Of a stretch of DNA of 64,000 nucleotides, positions 11,556 through 23,660 are shown piece after piece; position 1 is the stretch's first letter, and each line of letters starts with the position of its first letter. This DNA comes from Catonia carolina (taxonomy: Eukaryota; Arthropoda; Insecta; Hemiptera; Achilidae), in the NCBI GenBank assembly GCA_035578175.1, contig JAQMRL010000010.1, positions 35,844,784 to 35,908,783 of the forward strand, written 5' to 3'. The notes below the pieces were generated by a model. It was given only the letters and a program-made list of their open reading frames with translations, was not told the origin of the DNA and ran no database searches. The position numbers and the translations under genes are program-made.

Positions 11556-12729
11556 AAACTTTAATTTCTCGTTTAAAAATTGAGTACAAAAGGTAATAGT
11601 TCTGTGTTTTAAACTTTCTTAAAATTTATCTTACCTCTTTTTTGTTCAAAATAATTTCTATTGCTAGAGATATTTTTAATAAAAAAAATTATCATAAAGG
11701 AAATAAAAAAACCATTCATGGTGCTCTGTAATGGTTTTTCTCAGTTTGACAAAATTTCTTGTGAATTTCCCAATTATGACTTCTGAAATTAGTGGCTGGT
11801 TTTCAACTTCCACCTTGATCTTAAGGTATGTTGGTAAAATTTTGAAATATTTTTATTCAGGATTTAATCTTAAGAATATTAGAATTTTAGGCACAAAAAT
11901 GCCCACTAATTAGTAACACACAAGAAATTTGTTTGAATGTAAATTTTCTCAAAGTGTATCACATCTTAACTACATCGAGTTTTAGTCGTTTTTGTGTGAC
12001 TCCAGGTAGATCGGCAGAATTTATGTTGTATATTAAAGGATTATTATGATTTAAAATTATACTATAAATTAAAAATTTCGGAAGCTGTGATTAAAACCAC
12101 TTTAAAGTAATGAACACATACTTTTACATCTTTATTAAACGATCTAGTAAGCTAATTGGGTCATTATTCTACAAAGGTTGCATTTGCATACAATTAAGTT
12201 CTGTATTTAGATTTTTACATTGCATTACGTGAAGTATAAATAGCTAATATGTTTATTATACGGGCCATTGATTGACGTAAATTTACACTATTTAACATAA
12301 ATTCCTCGTCAGTATAAAATGCTTAATTTAAATATATTTAATTTTAAATGTTAAAATATTATATAAAAATAATTTTTCCTTTTAATTCAAACACATTTAC
12401 AAAATTAATTTATAATTTTTTAAATAATTTATTAATATTGTCATCATTTTTTACCGAATTCTATAGAACTTATTAACAATTTTTCTTAGCACCTTTATGT
12501 ATCTTCCAATCTTTAATTGTATCGTCTAGTTACAAAACCAGAAACACCCAAAACTTTCAATTTTTTTTTTGCATTTTCTAACTGCTTAGAACCTTATACG
12601 TGTACTGTAAAATGCATATGTTTAAAAACCATCTACATTCTTAATAATTAATCGTACATTAATCTATATCCTTAATAAAACGTGCATAAAGTTGCTGGTT
12701 AGTTTCAAAATCAGATACATATACTATAA
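11556..12729. other. AT-rich sequence, nothing recognised
   Basis: I find no gene or repeat that I can support. A 60-codon open frame at 11731-11913 has no family features. Confidence 0.45.
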
Positions 12730-12860
12730 TGGTGAGTTTTAACGAGTTAAAATTTCCACACCCCAACCGGGAATCGAACCCAAGACCTTCCGCTCTGTAG
12801 GCTAGTGCGCTGGTCACTATGCCACGGAGGCGACCACTGTATAAACTTGTATTTACTTTT
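12730..12860 (-). mobile_element. tRNA-derived SINE
   Basis: The minus strand reads CCGTGGCATAGTGACCAGCG (box A), then CACTAGCCTACAGAGCGGAAGG and TGGGTTCGATTCCCGG (box B), followed by a unique tail. This is the clearest tRNA-like head in the upstream half. The apparent 77-residue open frame across it is non-coding. Confidence 0.65.
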
Positions 12861-13424
12861 GTATTCCCTTGCGACTTAAATAATTCCAACATCCATAAGC
12901 TTTTATTTACACAATTTACATAAAATTAAGTAGGTCTTGATACACTTTATTTTTACTCTAATTAAATTTAACTGTATGTAAATACAGTTATAAATAATAT
13001 TAATAAAGTTGAAAAAAGTGTTTTCACGCGTTGTTGAACATTGTTATTTGAATTCCGTAATAAATTTTGACAAAAGTTATCTATTAACACATGTTTCGTA
13101 CTAGTCTACACTGACTGATAAGGCGGTTAAATTTGTTTTAAAACTCCTGTATATTGTACTTTACTAGTACTAATCAATGAAATTCATCGATTTTATAGTA
13201 CAAATATTTTTTTTTAAACTATTTTATTTTATTTCATAACTGTGACTACAACCATTGAAGTAGATAACACAATTACAAAACCAATTAATTAAATTACTTA
13301 TAGGAGAGCAACACTCACTAGCAGTTTTCTAAAAAGAAAATAAATTCGATATTACTTATTTTATATTTACTGGGCTAACAATTAAGATTTTCTTGTAATA
13401 TTTTAAATGGATGGTTTAAGGCCG
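12861..13424. other. AT-rich sequence, nothing recognised
   Basis: No supported feature. Confidence 0.4.
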
Positions 13425-13870
13425 CAATCTTAATTTTTTTTTCTACGAGAGAACAGCCTCTCCAAGAATTTCAGCATATATGGCGCCTACCCTATCTTGC
13501 AGATCATAAAAAATGTAGTAAATGAGCGATTTGAAAACAATCGTAGGAGCCGTTTTTGAGAAAATTGCAGAACATTGAAAAATGATACGAATAAACTACT
13601 ACTTCCGGTTAACCAATTTTGATGAAAATGCTCGTGTCGGGTCCTCTAGTCGTACCTAACTTAAGTTTCAAGTTTCAACCTTGTATGATGTTACGTTCTT
13701 AAGATATCCTGTTCACACATAGACACACACACAGACCAATCGCTAAAAAACATGTTTTTTGGGTTCAGGGGGTCTGAAAACGTGTATATCCGGTGAAAAA
13801 TCTATTTTGAAAAATTGACATGAAAACAGTACTTTCCTTTCGGTATATTCATACAAGCAAGAAAAAGTGG
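13425..13870 (+). mobile_element. Hairpin-ended repeat (family H), copy 2
   Basis: The segment matches copy 1 in its 3' half: GATCATAAAAAATGTAGTAA, CCGTTTTTGAGAAAAT, ACACACACACAGACCAAT, GGGTTCAGGGGGTCTGAAAA and a degraded terminal fold-back near 13850. It is an uninterrupted copy and shows the pre-insertion arrangement of the site that the rosa element occupies in copy 1. Confidence 0.5.
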
Positions 13871-16800
13871 AAATGTATAAATTATATTTTTTTATTAACA
13901 GAAATATCTATAATCTGTTCTGAAATAGAATAATAAAATGATTTGATAAAATTTAATTGATCATGAAAGGTGAAAAGGAATCCCAGTGAAGATACATTTA
14001 AAACAATAATTAATACTGTTTACTGTTTGATATTTATTACAAAATATCAATAAACTAAATGTTGAAAGTGAGGGTTATAATATATTTCATAAATAAGTCC
14101 ATTGGGGGCTTCCACATTAACCTTCGTATTGTATAACTGTTTAATAAATTGGTTGCCAAATAATTTTCGTGAAATTTAAGCATTTTTAGTATATTAAACT
14201 AAATTTTGAAATTTCTTCTTTGACTGGTAACGTAAGAAGATCTTTATTAATGTCGTCACTGAATAATTTGGATATTTGAATTACTTGATGGGCCCCTTAA
14301 CTGAATATCGCAGTTCTAGACTGGTTTGAAAAGGGACTTTATTTATCAGAAGTTTTTTAATTCTTAATTTTGATTTTGATCCAACTAGTCAAATTAACTA
14401 CAAATCAATACTAATAAATTAGTCTATCTATTTTGTTTACAAATTTTTATTTCAAATTTGTTCGTTTTATAAGGTTGGTAATAAAATTTATTTATATCAA
14501 CTTATGTAAATATACAGTTTAGTATAATTTTAATTAATAAATTAGTTACAGACCTTCTGGCCAGCCCAGTTAGTTGGTAAAAAATCGCTGTTATTTGTTA
14601 AGTAACACCGGTTTGACAAGCGACTTTGTATGGTGACTGTCTGACAGCCCTCTGTGAATAATCTCTACTGGGGACCCTATTTAAACTCATGCCTAATCCA
14701 GGTCAAACAACAAGCAAAATGCAGGGATCAAATTGGGTGGTTATCTATTATGTACAGTCCCGATGACAAATAAAAGCAAAAAAATTAGTTAAAGTAAAAC
14801 CTAAATAACAACTTAATAATGTAAAATCGACAAAAAATATACATTTTTAAAGATCTAGTCGCTTAGGTAAACCTAAATCTCCTGTTCAAAATAGATGGTA
14901 TTTTATAAAAGATTTTCAATTTCCCGTTCAAAACTTTGACTATTAATAATTTTAGATACCTATATCAGTAGTTTATCAAAATAACGCATTGAATTGTAAA
15001 GAATTCCTTAAGAGAACTTAGAAGTTCGGTGTTTCTCGTTTCATAATAATTTGTGATTAAAGTTGTTTTTAATAAACAATTTTGAGTATTTATTTGTAAA
15101 ATTTTAAAACTTCAAAAATATACAATAATGACCGCGGAAGAATTTTGAATTCATCATTATTTGCATATATTATGTTAAAAGTATTTGGGCTAAAATTGTG
15201 ATTGTAAAACGTTATTTTATTAATTCTTTTCTATGATCCAAAATTTATGTACCAAAGCTCTTAAACAGAAAACCAATTCTTTACTAAACTCTTGATGTGA
15301 ATAACTTTTTAAAATTTTTCTAAAGGAATTTTTGTAATTTTTTACCTCACTTGTCTATTTTTTTAAAAACCTAATTAATTTTATTTTGATTTTATCATTA
15401 TTTAAAATTTCACATCTTATTATTAATAGTATATTATTTTTTCATACTTACAAATATTTAACTTTTCCTATTATGCTAATTTATTTTATTTTTAAATAAT
15501 TATATTTCAAATTAAATCTTGTTATAGTCCTACGTATTAATAAATTGCTCAAATTTTATTTACGTGTAGTTTATTTTTGTTCCTGGTTACAGTTCTATCA
15601 AACCATTATTTATCAAACCATTAGTTATCAAACCATTAGGTAATTACTGTTATACGTATTTGAATACTATACTGTGGTTACCAGTGTACTTTGATGGTTG
15701 GGGTTTAATTAACCATACTCTTTCAAAAATGGTCGGCCTGAGTCTGTACAAGACTACACCTTATTTACATGTCTTATATATAATATCATCCACTCATTTG
15801 GTCATGGGGTTTCTAATAGTTCTTAAATTGAAAAGATTGCAACGTACCTACATATTAGAGATTAAAAATCAAAATCTTGTATTTCATTAATTTTTATAAT
15901 AAAATTTTGAATTATCCACGGATAAATTCTTAGAAAAATTTTGATATTTATTTTTATGCCATTCGTTTTTTTCAAGAATTTTTTTAATTTTGTTATGGTT
16001 ATTGTATAGTTTAAAAATAAAAAATAATTCAGATTTTTGGTAGATTATAATATAATTAATAAAGAAATAGATCTGAATTTAATTTTTTTTTGAACTTAAA
16101 CAATTTTGTTGGTTAGTTTTAATCCTGTATTTTTGTTTTTGTGTGTATGTATGCATAACATGTAAGGTAGATGTTTTGTTATCAAAACATGCGTTAACAA
16201 TCATGCGTGTAATGTTTATAAAAGATCATAGCGTGCATTTAGTATTGGAAGTATTACTACTAGAAAATGACAGACAGTTAAATAATTTTATTTTTGACAG
16301 CTCATTTGTCAATTTACTTACTTTTCTTTAAAGATTCCAATATTACAATGTTAAAACACGAATGAACAACAAAAAATGATGGGAATGACAACGTGAACGT
16401 GGTTAGTCCCGAAATAACCGGCGACAAATTTAACGATAATTAATATAATGATATTACTTGAGAATATTATTATGAACTAACTAGCACCGCACTGTTCCAG
16501 CACAAACTATGACTACTGTACTTGTACACGCTGCAACAATCTAAACTTAGGATAGGAACTCCTGGGCCCGACAAAAGTTAGTTTCACATGGCTAAATTTA
16601 TACTCGGGAGACCTCGGCCCTCTTCGGTTAGAACCCTCTACATAAACTTTCTCAGTCTTTCTCTTCCCGTGTATTTTTTCTATTATTCTCTGATTTACAT
16701 TACGGGAAATCGCTTAAAAAGATTAACTTACCATAATTAACCTCCCTCCAGTTTTTCCTAATTCTAATTCCGCTTGTTATTGACCTCTGTTTTCTTTCTG

Positions 16801-17002
16801 TCCTACAACTTTTCTTTTCTTCTTTCTTTTATTATTTTTTCGTTGACAGCCAATCTATATTGGAAAACTTTTATTTCATGACACGTCCTCTTAAAAACAC
16901 TTTCGGTTGGAAAGTCTAGATTTCTTCGTATATAACAGGTATAGTGTTTTATAATTTATTTGTCTACTTTTTTAAGTAATTAATAAAGTAACAATCTGTC
17001 CG
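13871..17002. other. Long AT-rich stretch without recognised genes
   Basis: I see no conserved protein, RNA gene or repeat family here. A 13-bp unit (TATCAAACCATTA) is repeated about three times at 15595-15638. A slightly GC-richer patch lies at 16480-16640. The 76- and 62-codon open frames at 15660 and 16143 lack domains or splice context. Confidence 0.4.
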
Positions 17003-17225
17003 TAATAGATAGGTGAAGTGTCAAATTATTTACACTCAATCTCGTTGCAGGGTTAAAACAAATAGTTCCGTTTCTTTTCACATGGTCAGCCAATTAAATG
17101 ACTGAATCATTTATGAACAGAAGAGGTAGAGGTGTTAAAGACACTAATCAGAGTTATCTCCTCTGAAAGTAATGAATTTCATTATACAGCCAGACCCTGT
17201 GGTGAATGAAGTGAAGTTGTCATAC
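17003..17225 (+). repeat. R400 repeat, 5' two-thirds
   Basis: A forward copy from the TTACACTCAATCTCG block through GAACAGAAGAGGTAGAGG to AGACCCTGTGGTGAATGAAG. The AAC tail is absent. Confidence 0.65.
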
Positions 17226-17882
17226 ATCAAGAAGTTGTATGGATAAAAACTACAATATAAAACTGAAATACGATATTTCAATATAAAATAATGATATTAG
17301 CCAAATGTAGCTTATCAATGAAACAAAAATTTCTACATCATCTTGTAAAAATAACCAGGTTTTTAATTCTTTTAAAACGTTAACTATTTTTACACATGAG
17401 GTTACATTTAATGGCAAACTGTTAAAAAAACTTCAATGAACAACAGGAGAAAAATTTACGGTATACTTCAATATTTGGTTTTAATAAAACAGCCCGATTT
17501 TCCAACCTTAATCGACTTGAATACACTTTAGAATTACTCAGTAGGCCTAAGTTCTTACCCAGTTAATTTTAGGTTTTTAATAGATATACTACATAATAGT
17601 TAAAAATAAATACCATTTTAATGGTATTTCAAATTGTCATTTTACTGAATTTTTAAGGATTCTAAAAGAACAACCAAACAGGTAATGTTCCAAGGATGTT
17701 CGGATTACCAAGGACTCGATTTTAGGGTAGTACATTTTTGGACGAATTTTATAAGCATAACTCTTCTTGTTTTAATGCGTTAAATAAAAAAACTAAATAA
17801 TTTATCGCCACTATATTTTTTACGTCCGATTGTTGTGCACAGTAAGGCTAATGCAGACAATGAAATATGATAAATGCAGTCA

Positions 17883-18148
17883 TGGAAAATTCAGACTTGA
17901 CTTAGAATCGAACTCATGACCCTTGGAATAGAACCTACTAGCGCTGGCCAATATACTACTATACTAATGGGTCTGGCCTATTACCTTATTTATTGTGTAA
18001 TGATGCCTACATAAGCCTTGGGTTGTTCCTACGTAATGATGAGGTGATGAAAAATGCCAAACCTGACCGCGAACAACAAACCTGAACTTGGGACACCTGA
18101 CATAGAACCCAGTTGCGCTGACTACTACACCACGGGCCGGTCGATAAT
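17883..18148 (-). mobile_element. Two tRNA-derived SINE heads
   Basis: Two minus-strand SINE heads lie at about 17883-17980 and 18062-18148. The first has a box B-like GAGTTCGATTCTAAG. The second has box A GTGGTGTAGTAGTCAGCG and a TCCCAAGTTCAGG block, close in sequence to the copy at 26980. Neither retains a functional tRNA fold. The stretches at 17226-17882 and 18149-18786 around them contain nothing I can assign. Confidence 0.5.
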
Positions 18149-18925
18149 GAAAATTATTTAACGGGTTTTTGAGAATTTTATTGCCAGAAGATGAGACAGT
18201 AAGTGGTATATTCTGTTGTTTAGGACTATGTTATCCGGTATTCAGACCAAGAGGTCCCTGCTAAATTTTCGCTTTATATCCCACAGAAAACTTGTAAAAA
18301 ATAATCGTTTTATTGCACAATAATGAAGTAAATATAGTATAAGCAACTAACTAGTAATATATAAGCAACTAGGATCGTTCATGAAACGAGTATTAAATTC
18401 ACTGCCAGAGGACACTTAGGTACATAATTTTTCTTTCTAACTACTTCTTTTGAAGAGTTCGCTTATTGTCGGCGTTAAGTGTATTATTTCAAGTTCTGTT
18501 TTTCTCTAGAAACTGTTGGTGTTTCTTTTTGTCTTAGTAGAAAAGAGTATTATTTAGACTTCATTATCTAATTTTTTATTTGGTTTGAGATAATATCTCA
18601 AACGACCACAACTTGCAATAAAAGTCATATTACGACTAACAGGGAACAAGGTATTATTTTGAGTTCCATCTCTATTCTTTGGAAATTATGTTAATACGTA
18701 TGAGTACTAGGTATATATTTTTTTAATAGTGATGCATTTTGTCTACCAGGACTACATTATAATGTAAGTACTATATACAATAAGTACAGGGTGATTGTAA
18801 ATGAAACAGACAGTTTCGATAGCTTATAGAAAATTCATTTTTGAAAAGTTAAGGTAATTACTTACATGATTATATAGAAGAATTCATTAAGTTTTTATTG
18901 AAAATATTTACAGATGTTCAATGTG

Positions 18926-19835
18926 CTTGGGTTACCCCAAGCACTTGATAAGTAGCATACGAAGTTTGTACAACGATTCTTCAATAAAAATGGAGGTGCA
19001 GTGTGGGAGACTGTCCAGGAAAATTTCTACGAATAAAGGTGTTAAACAGGGGTGTCCAATATCTCCAACACTATTCAATATATATGTCAGTGAGCTTATG
19101 TATGAATGGCAATCTAAAGTTGACAAAGGCATTCCTCTTGCCCGAAATACTTTTATAAATAATTTATTATTTGCTGACGACACAGTTATACTGCAGGAAT
19201 CTGAAGACAAGCTACAAATTTCAATGCATAAGCTACATATTTTGAGTAAATGTTTTAATATGAAAATTTCAAGAAAGAAAACAAAAATAATGGCTTTCCA
19301 GGGGAAATGGCCAACAAGGTCCAAGATAAAGATTGACAATACTATTTTTGACCAAGTGAGCAATTTTAAATATCTTGGTTGTGACATAACATACGACCAG
19401 GATAAAGATGTCCAGCAAAAAATAATAAAGTTCAGCTCGGTATGTGGGGCAATAAGTAGGTCCCTGAAGAACAAAGCTAGGAAGGATACGCTAATGAAAT
19501 TTTATAGAGTTATGGCGATACCTACCTTAGCTTATGGAAGTGAAGCATGGGTGCTGTCTAAGAAACAAGAATCCAAGATTCAAGCAGCAGAGATGAAATT
19601 TCTTAGACATATAAAGGGATGCACCAGAGAAGATCGCTTCAGGAACGAAGTAATAAGGGAGGAATGTGGAACACAACCGCTAGCTGACATAATCAAGCAA
19701 TACAAAGGAAAATGGTCAGAACATCTTTTCAGAATGCCGCAAGACCGCCTTCCTTTGAACGCATGGCATCATATACCAAGGGGTAGAAGAGGTATTGGAA
19801 GACCGAGGAGGAGATGGACGCCGGAACAGGCTTAG
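18926..19835 (+). pseudogene. LINE reverse transcriptase, C-terminal part
   Basis: About 302 codons of RT survive. The GVKQGCPISPTLFNIY block, the FADDTVIL catalytic motif (near residue 90), the NFKYLGCDIT block and a C-terminal GRRGIGRPRRRWTPEQA end the frame. The N-terminal endonuclease and the first RT motifs are missing. The frame is open, but the ATG that now heads it (18921) belongs to the duplicated target sequence, not to the LINE. It is related to the larger LINE at 37967-40795, with which it shares the RPxRRWxPEQA ending. It is most likely not expressed as a working RT. Confidence 0.85.
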
Positions 19836-19873
19836 CTCACAGCTAAAATAGCCTAATCCATGACGACGACGAC
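18926..19873 (+). mobile_element. 5'-truncated LINE insertion with 13-bp target duplication
   Basis: The 948-bp insertion is flanked by GATGTTCAATGTG at 18913-18925 and 19874-19886. It contains the 3' part of a reverse-transcriptase gene, a ~24-bp 3' UTR and a GACGACGACGACG tail. Severe 5' truncation, a short-repeat tail and target duplication are the hallmarks of target-primed reverse transcription. It lies inside the mariner-type element, so it is younger than that element. Confidence 0.9.
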
Positions 19874-21098
19874 GATGTTCAATGTGTGCACCATTTGTAA
19901 CACGACAGATATCAACACGGTAGTCGAAATCTTCCCACACACGATTAGGCATATGACGGTCAACTTTGGGAAGAGCATTTGGGATACGTTGTTTTAGATC
20001 ATCGATATCTACAGGAAGCGGTGGTACAAAAACTTTGTCTTTTACATAAGCCCATAAGAAAAAGTCGGAGGGCGTTAAGTCTGGACTTCGAGGTGGCCAC
20101 GGCGTAAACACAATGTTTTCCTCACTTGCACGGCCGATCCATCGTCTAGGAAGACGTTCATCAAGATAATTTCTGACCTGTAAGTGCCAGTGAGGTGGAG
20201 CTCCATCTTGTACAAAGATGAAGTTATCACTATCTTCCTGGAGTTGAAGCATTAACCATTCGTTTAACATGTCCAGATAAATTACTCCGGTTAGTGACAC
20301 TTCGAGAAAGAAGAACGGCCCGTAAACCTTTTTACGAGATAATGCGCAAAAGACGTTTACTTTAGGGCAATCGCGTGTATGCTGTAAAGTTATTTTGGGT
20401 TTTCTGTGCCCCATATTCTAACATTATGTCTATTAACTTTTCCACTAATGTGAAAATTACATTCATCACTGAAAATTAGGCGATTAAAGAATGCGTCGTC
20501 ATTTTCAACACAGTGTTGTATCTCCAGACAAAAATTTTTACGTACGACTTTATCACTGGTATTTAAACTTTGTACAAACTGCAATTTATAAGGTGTCATT
20601 TTCAAACGTTTCCGCAGAATTTTCCACACAGTCGGTTGAGGAATTTTCAATTCTAAACTTGCTGATCTAGTTGATTTTCCTGGACTTCGTACATAAACAT
20701 CACGAATACTATCAATTTGTTCTTCTGTAACAGAAGGTCTTGCAGTACTCTTCCTTTTACACAGACATCCACTGTTTTCAAAATGTTTATACCAGTCACA
20801 GATTGATTGCCTTGTTGGTGGTAGTTTATCGTATCTTGTTCTGAAAAGACGTTGCACAACCGTAACCGAGTTTGTTTTGGTTAATTCAAGAACACAATAA
20901 GCTTTCTCCACTTGACTAGCGGCCATTTTTCTAAACTGGTCGTTGTAACAGCAGCCAACAACAAAATGTTAGCAACAGTTGTACCAACATAAACTTTAAA
21001 AAATTCCCTACAAACCTACATCATTTACTATATTCAAATACGCCAGTTTGATGTTTAAGAAGCTGTCGAAAGTGCCTATTTCATTTATAATCACCCTG

Positions 21099-21554
21099 TA
21101 TTTGTAATCCTGCTTACTGACCTTTTCTTCTAAAATACCATCAAGTAATTTTGACTTATTTTGTATTGTTATTTAAAAATTATTTGTAAAAAAATTGTGG
21201 GCCGTTGCAAAAAAGTATAACAATATCCAGTATTTAGTATATAGTCCATAGGGAAAACACATTAAATTCTGTATTGATATTATAATTTACAGAAAAGGAA
21301 GAGTAAAATCTTGTTTCTGCGCTGCTGAAAAATTTGTGTTTTGACTTGCGACCGTTTTCCTTGCCATGTACGATATGTCGCGTAGTATAATCGGTAGTTC
21401 TTTGTAGTTAGATCACGGGCTAGTACATTGGTATCGTTATCTAGTCGATCGTGTAATTTACATTAGAGTGATGCGGCTAGTTCTTTTCTGTAGAAACTAT
21501 GAAATCGTCGTGGAGGGCTTTTCATTTCTTATATGAAATTGAATCAGTAATAAC
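21099..21554. other. Unassigned sequence
   Basis: No gene or repeat could be supported between the mariner-type element and the next R400 copy. Confidence 0.4.
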
Positions 21555-21957
21555 AGACTGGTGGAGTGTTTAATTAGTTGCACTCAATCTGTTAGTTCCA
21601 GGGCTGCAAAAAATAGTTCTGTGTCTAATTACATAGTCAGCCAATTATATAACTGAAGCATTTAAGAACAAAAGAGGTAGTGGTGTAAAAGACATGGAGT
21701 CACACGTATCTCCTCTTAGACTATTATGAAATTCATTGAATTTTATTATACACCCAGACCCTGTGAAGTGAAGTGAAGTGAAGATGTTATTTGCAGGATG
21801 GAAAATATGTGCTTTTCAGAGAGCTTGACATGCTGATAAGCATACTTTTCAACTCAGTTAGGAAGGCATTGGTAAATCACCTGACTCCTCGTTTTACTTA
21901 GTAAGACCTCTAGAGGTTCAAACCAACCTCTCGTTTGATGACCTAAACAACAACATA
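21555..21957 (+). repeat. R400 repeat, full length with AAC tail
   Basis: This is the most complete forward copy. It starts near GGTGGAGTGTTTAATTAGTT, passes through GAACAAAAGAGGTAGTGG, AGACCCTGTGAAGTG and AAGGCATTGGTAAATCACCT, and ends GATGACCTAAACAACAACAT. The 3' AAC-rich tail supports spread by retrotransposition. I see no clear pol III boxes, so it could be the tail of a LINE rather than a SINE. Confidence 0.7.
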
Positions 21958-22879
21958 AAATTGATTGCCAGAAGAAACTTTAAAGTATTTTGACGGAAAA
22001 GTCCTAAATCGTTTTTGTTTTTATTAAGTCAATTATGTCCCATGTTTTAATGTGTAAGTTAGAATTATTTGATGCGATGGAATATTGTTATCTGCTACAC
22101 TTCTTACAAAGTTTAAAATAATATAGTAAAGAATCTTCATACTTAACTTTTGAATCCGCTGTTAATTCCTTTCCATCAGCATTCTAATCATTTAATATTA
22201 TTCATTAAGCCGTCAGTGTTTCATGAAAATATTACACGCTTAAGAGAAAAATCTACGCGCTAATCTAAGACGCAAGTATTAGATTCAAAGTGTGCCTATA
22301 TAGTTTATCTGATTCGTTAAACTCCGATTTCCATTGCTTGTTTTAAACAGTTCTTGTTTTAAACTGTTAAACAATCACTTTTTGTACAGCTCGTATAATA
22401 AAACTGAATCCTTCTCCATTATTTGTACGTTTTCAACTATTGAATTCAGTAAAAAGAAAACTTTTAACTCAAAACTTCGAGACAAAAATTTTGAAGTTTA
22501 AATACTAGACGAGTTAGACAGAACCTAATATTTGGAAATAGTTTATACTGTTAGTTTACAATAATAGTACTAAACTACACAACTATCGATAGTATATTTA
22601 CAGAATGGTTCAATTTCCTGTTGTTTACAAAAACAAAACTTTTTATTGAGTTTGTAAGCAAGGAAAAAATATAGACTACTACACTAAGACCTGGAGTAAT
22701 TTTCAGTTCATAGAATTATTCTGTAATTCAAATATTTATTGTAGATTGGAACTTTGCGTTATTTGTTTTAAAGAGAGGACTGTAATTGCATACAATGTTA
22801 CACTACTACAAATTATTTTTACAATAAATTACAAATTCTTAAGCGTTTAAACAATATTTTTATGTAAAAATCTGGTGCG
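21958..22879. other. Unassigned AT-rich sequence
   Basis: No supported features. Confidence 0.4.
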
Positions 22880-23005
22880 AAACACACGACTTTCTCTGGT
22901 CAGATATGGCATTTTTTCATCAACCATCTTCATGTAGACTACCATCCTTTTCACTGTCTGCATTAGCAACAATTACAAAAAAGTCAGACGTAAAAATAAA
23001 TACAA
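22880..23005 (+). mobile_element. SINE fragment (body and tail)
   Basis: CATCAACCATCTTCATGTAG, CTGTCTGCATTAGCAACAAT and the following A-rich tail match the body of the SINE at 27055-27150. The tRNA-like head is degraded here. Confidence 0.45.
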
Positions 23006-23059
23006 CATTAAAAAAAATCATTAATAATATAAAAATGTTATCAATGTAAATGAAAAAAT

Positions 23060-23660
23060 AACCTAATTTTAATCATGAATGAATGACGCTAAGAAAATCA
23101 ACTTCTGTTCAGAACAATAATATGGAAAATCACTAATTGACGCTAAGCTACGCTATGTATAAAAGTGATTGAAATAAAAGTTGTAGGTTTCTTTAAATCC
23201 TGTAACTTTGATTACGTACATTTTTGTCGTTAATTGCTTATTAACGCTGCAATCTTAAAAATTAATTTTTTACCGATTTTGATAAATACAAAATACAGCA
23301 AAATACTGAAATCACTAAGCGACGCTAAACTAAGGATTGTAAAAAAAAATGTTTAAACGTTGTTGGTTGTTTTTGTTCTACAACTTTGATTATATAGACT
23401 ACTTTTTCTCTAGAATACATATTGAGGGTGTAATCTTAAAAAAACATTTTTTACCACGGAAGCACACCCCCCCACTCAAGAATTTCAGTAGACATGCATA
23501 TCTTGTAGAGCATAAAAAATATAGTTAACGAAGTTATTTTTAAAAAAACGTAGGAGCCGTATTTAAGAAAATTGCAAAAAAGTAAAAAATCATACGAATA
23601 AACTATTACTTCTGGTTGACCGATTTTGATGAAAACGATCTTGTCGGCAAATGGTATCTA
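23060..23660 (+). mobile_element. Hairpin-ended repeat (family H), copy 3
   Basis: This copy carries two ~183-bp tandem modules (GACGCTAAGCTACG at 23138 and GACGCTAAACTAAGG at 23321), then the shared GAGCATAAAAAATATAG block. The 3' terminal region with the fold-back is missing. Confidence 0.5.

Larger units (their letters stand above)
18908..20926 (-). pseudogene. Tc1/mariner transposase, frameshifted and interrupted
   Basis: The gene starts at the ATG at 20926 (MAASQVEKAYCVLELT). Residues 1-178 cover the HTH region and the first catalytic Asp (LIFSDECNFH). A one-base frameshift near 20400 moves the rest into a second frame (20414 to 19887), which contains the second Asp (FVQDGAPPHW) and the third (SPDLTPSDFFLW), with 46 residues between them. 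The natural C-terminus GAHIEHL-stop is cut two codons before its stop by a LINE. The last codons and the stop survive on the far side at 18908-18925. It is inactive as it stands. The same protein type (IWGTENP, VNVFCALSRKKVYGPFFF) is widespread in arthropods. Confidence 0.85.
18787..21098 (-). mobile_element. Tc1/mariner-type element hosting a LINE fragment
   Basis: Inverted ends of about 38 bp (CAGGGTGATTGTAAATGAAA at left, its imperfect complement at 21061-21098) are flanked by TA at 18785-18786 and 21099-21100. Without the nested LINE and one copy of its 13-bp target duplication the element would be ~1.35 kb, the usual size. Its transposase is on the minus strand and is broken. Confidence 0.85.

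Noticed and set aside
12659..12892. 77-codon minus-strand open frame
   Set aside because: It crosses a tRNA-derived SINE; the apparent protein is a translation of its box B region.
18932..19474. 180-codon minus-strand open frame
   Set aside because: It is the antisense of the LINE reverse transcriptase and has no family features.
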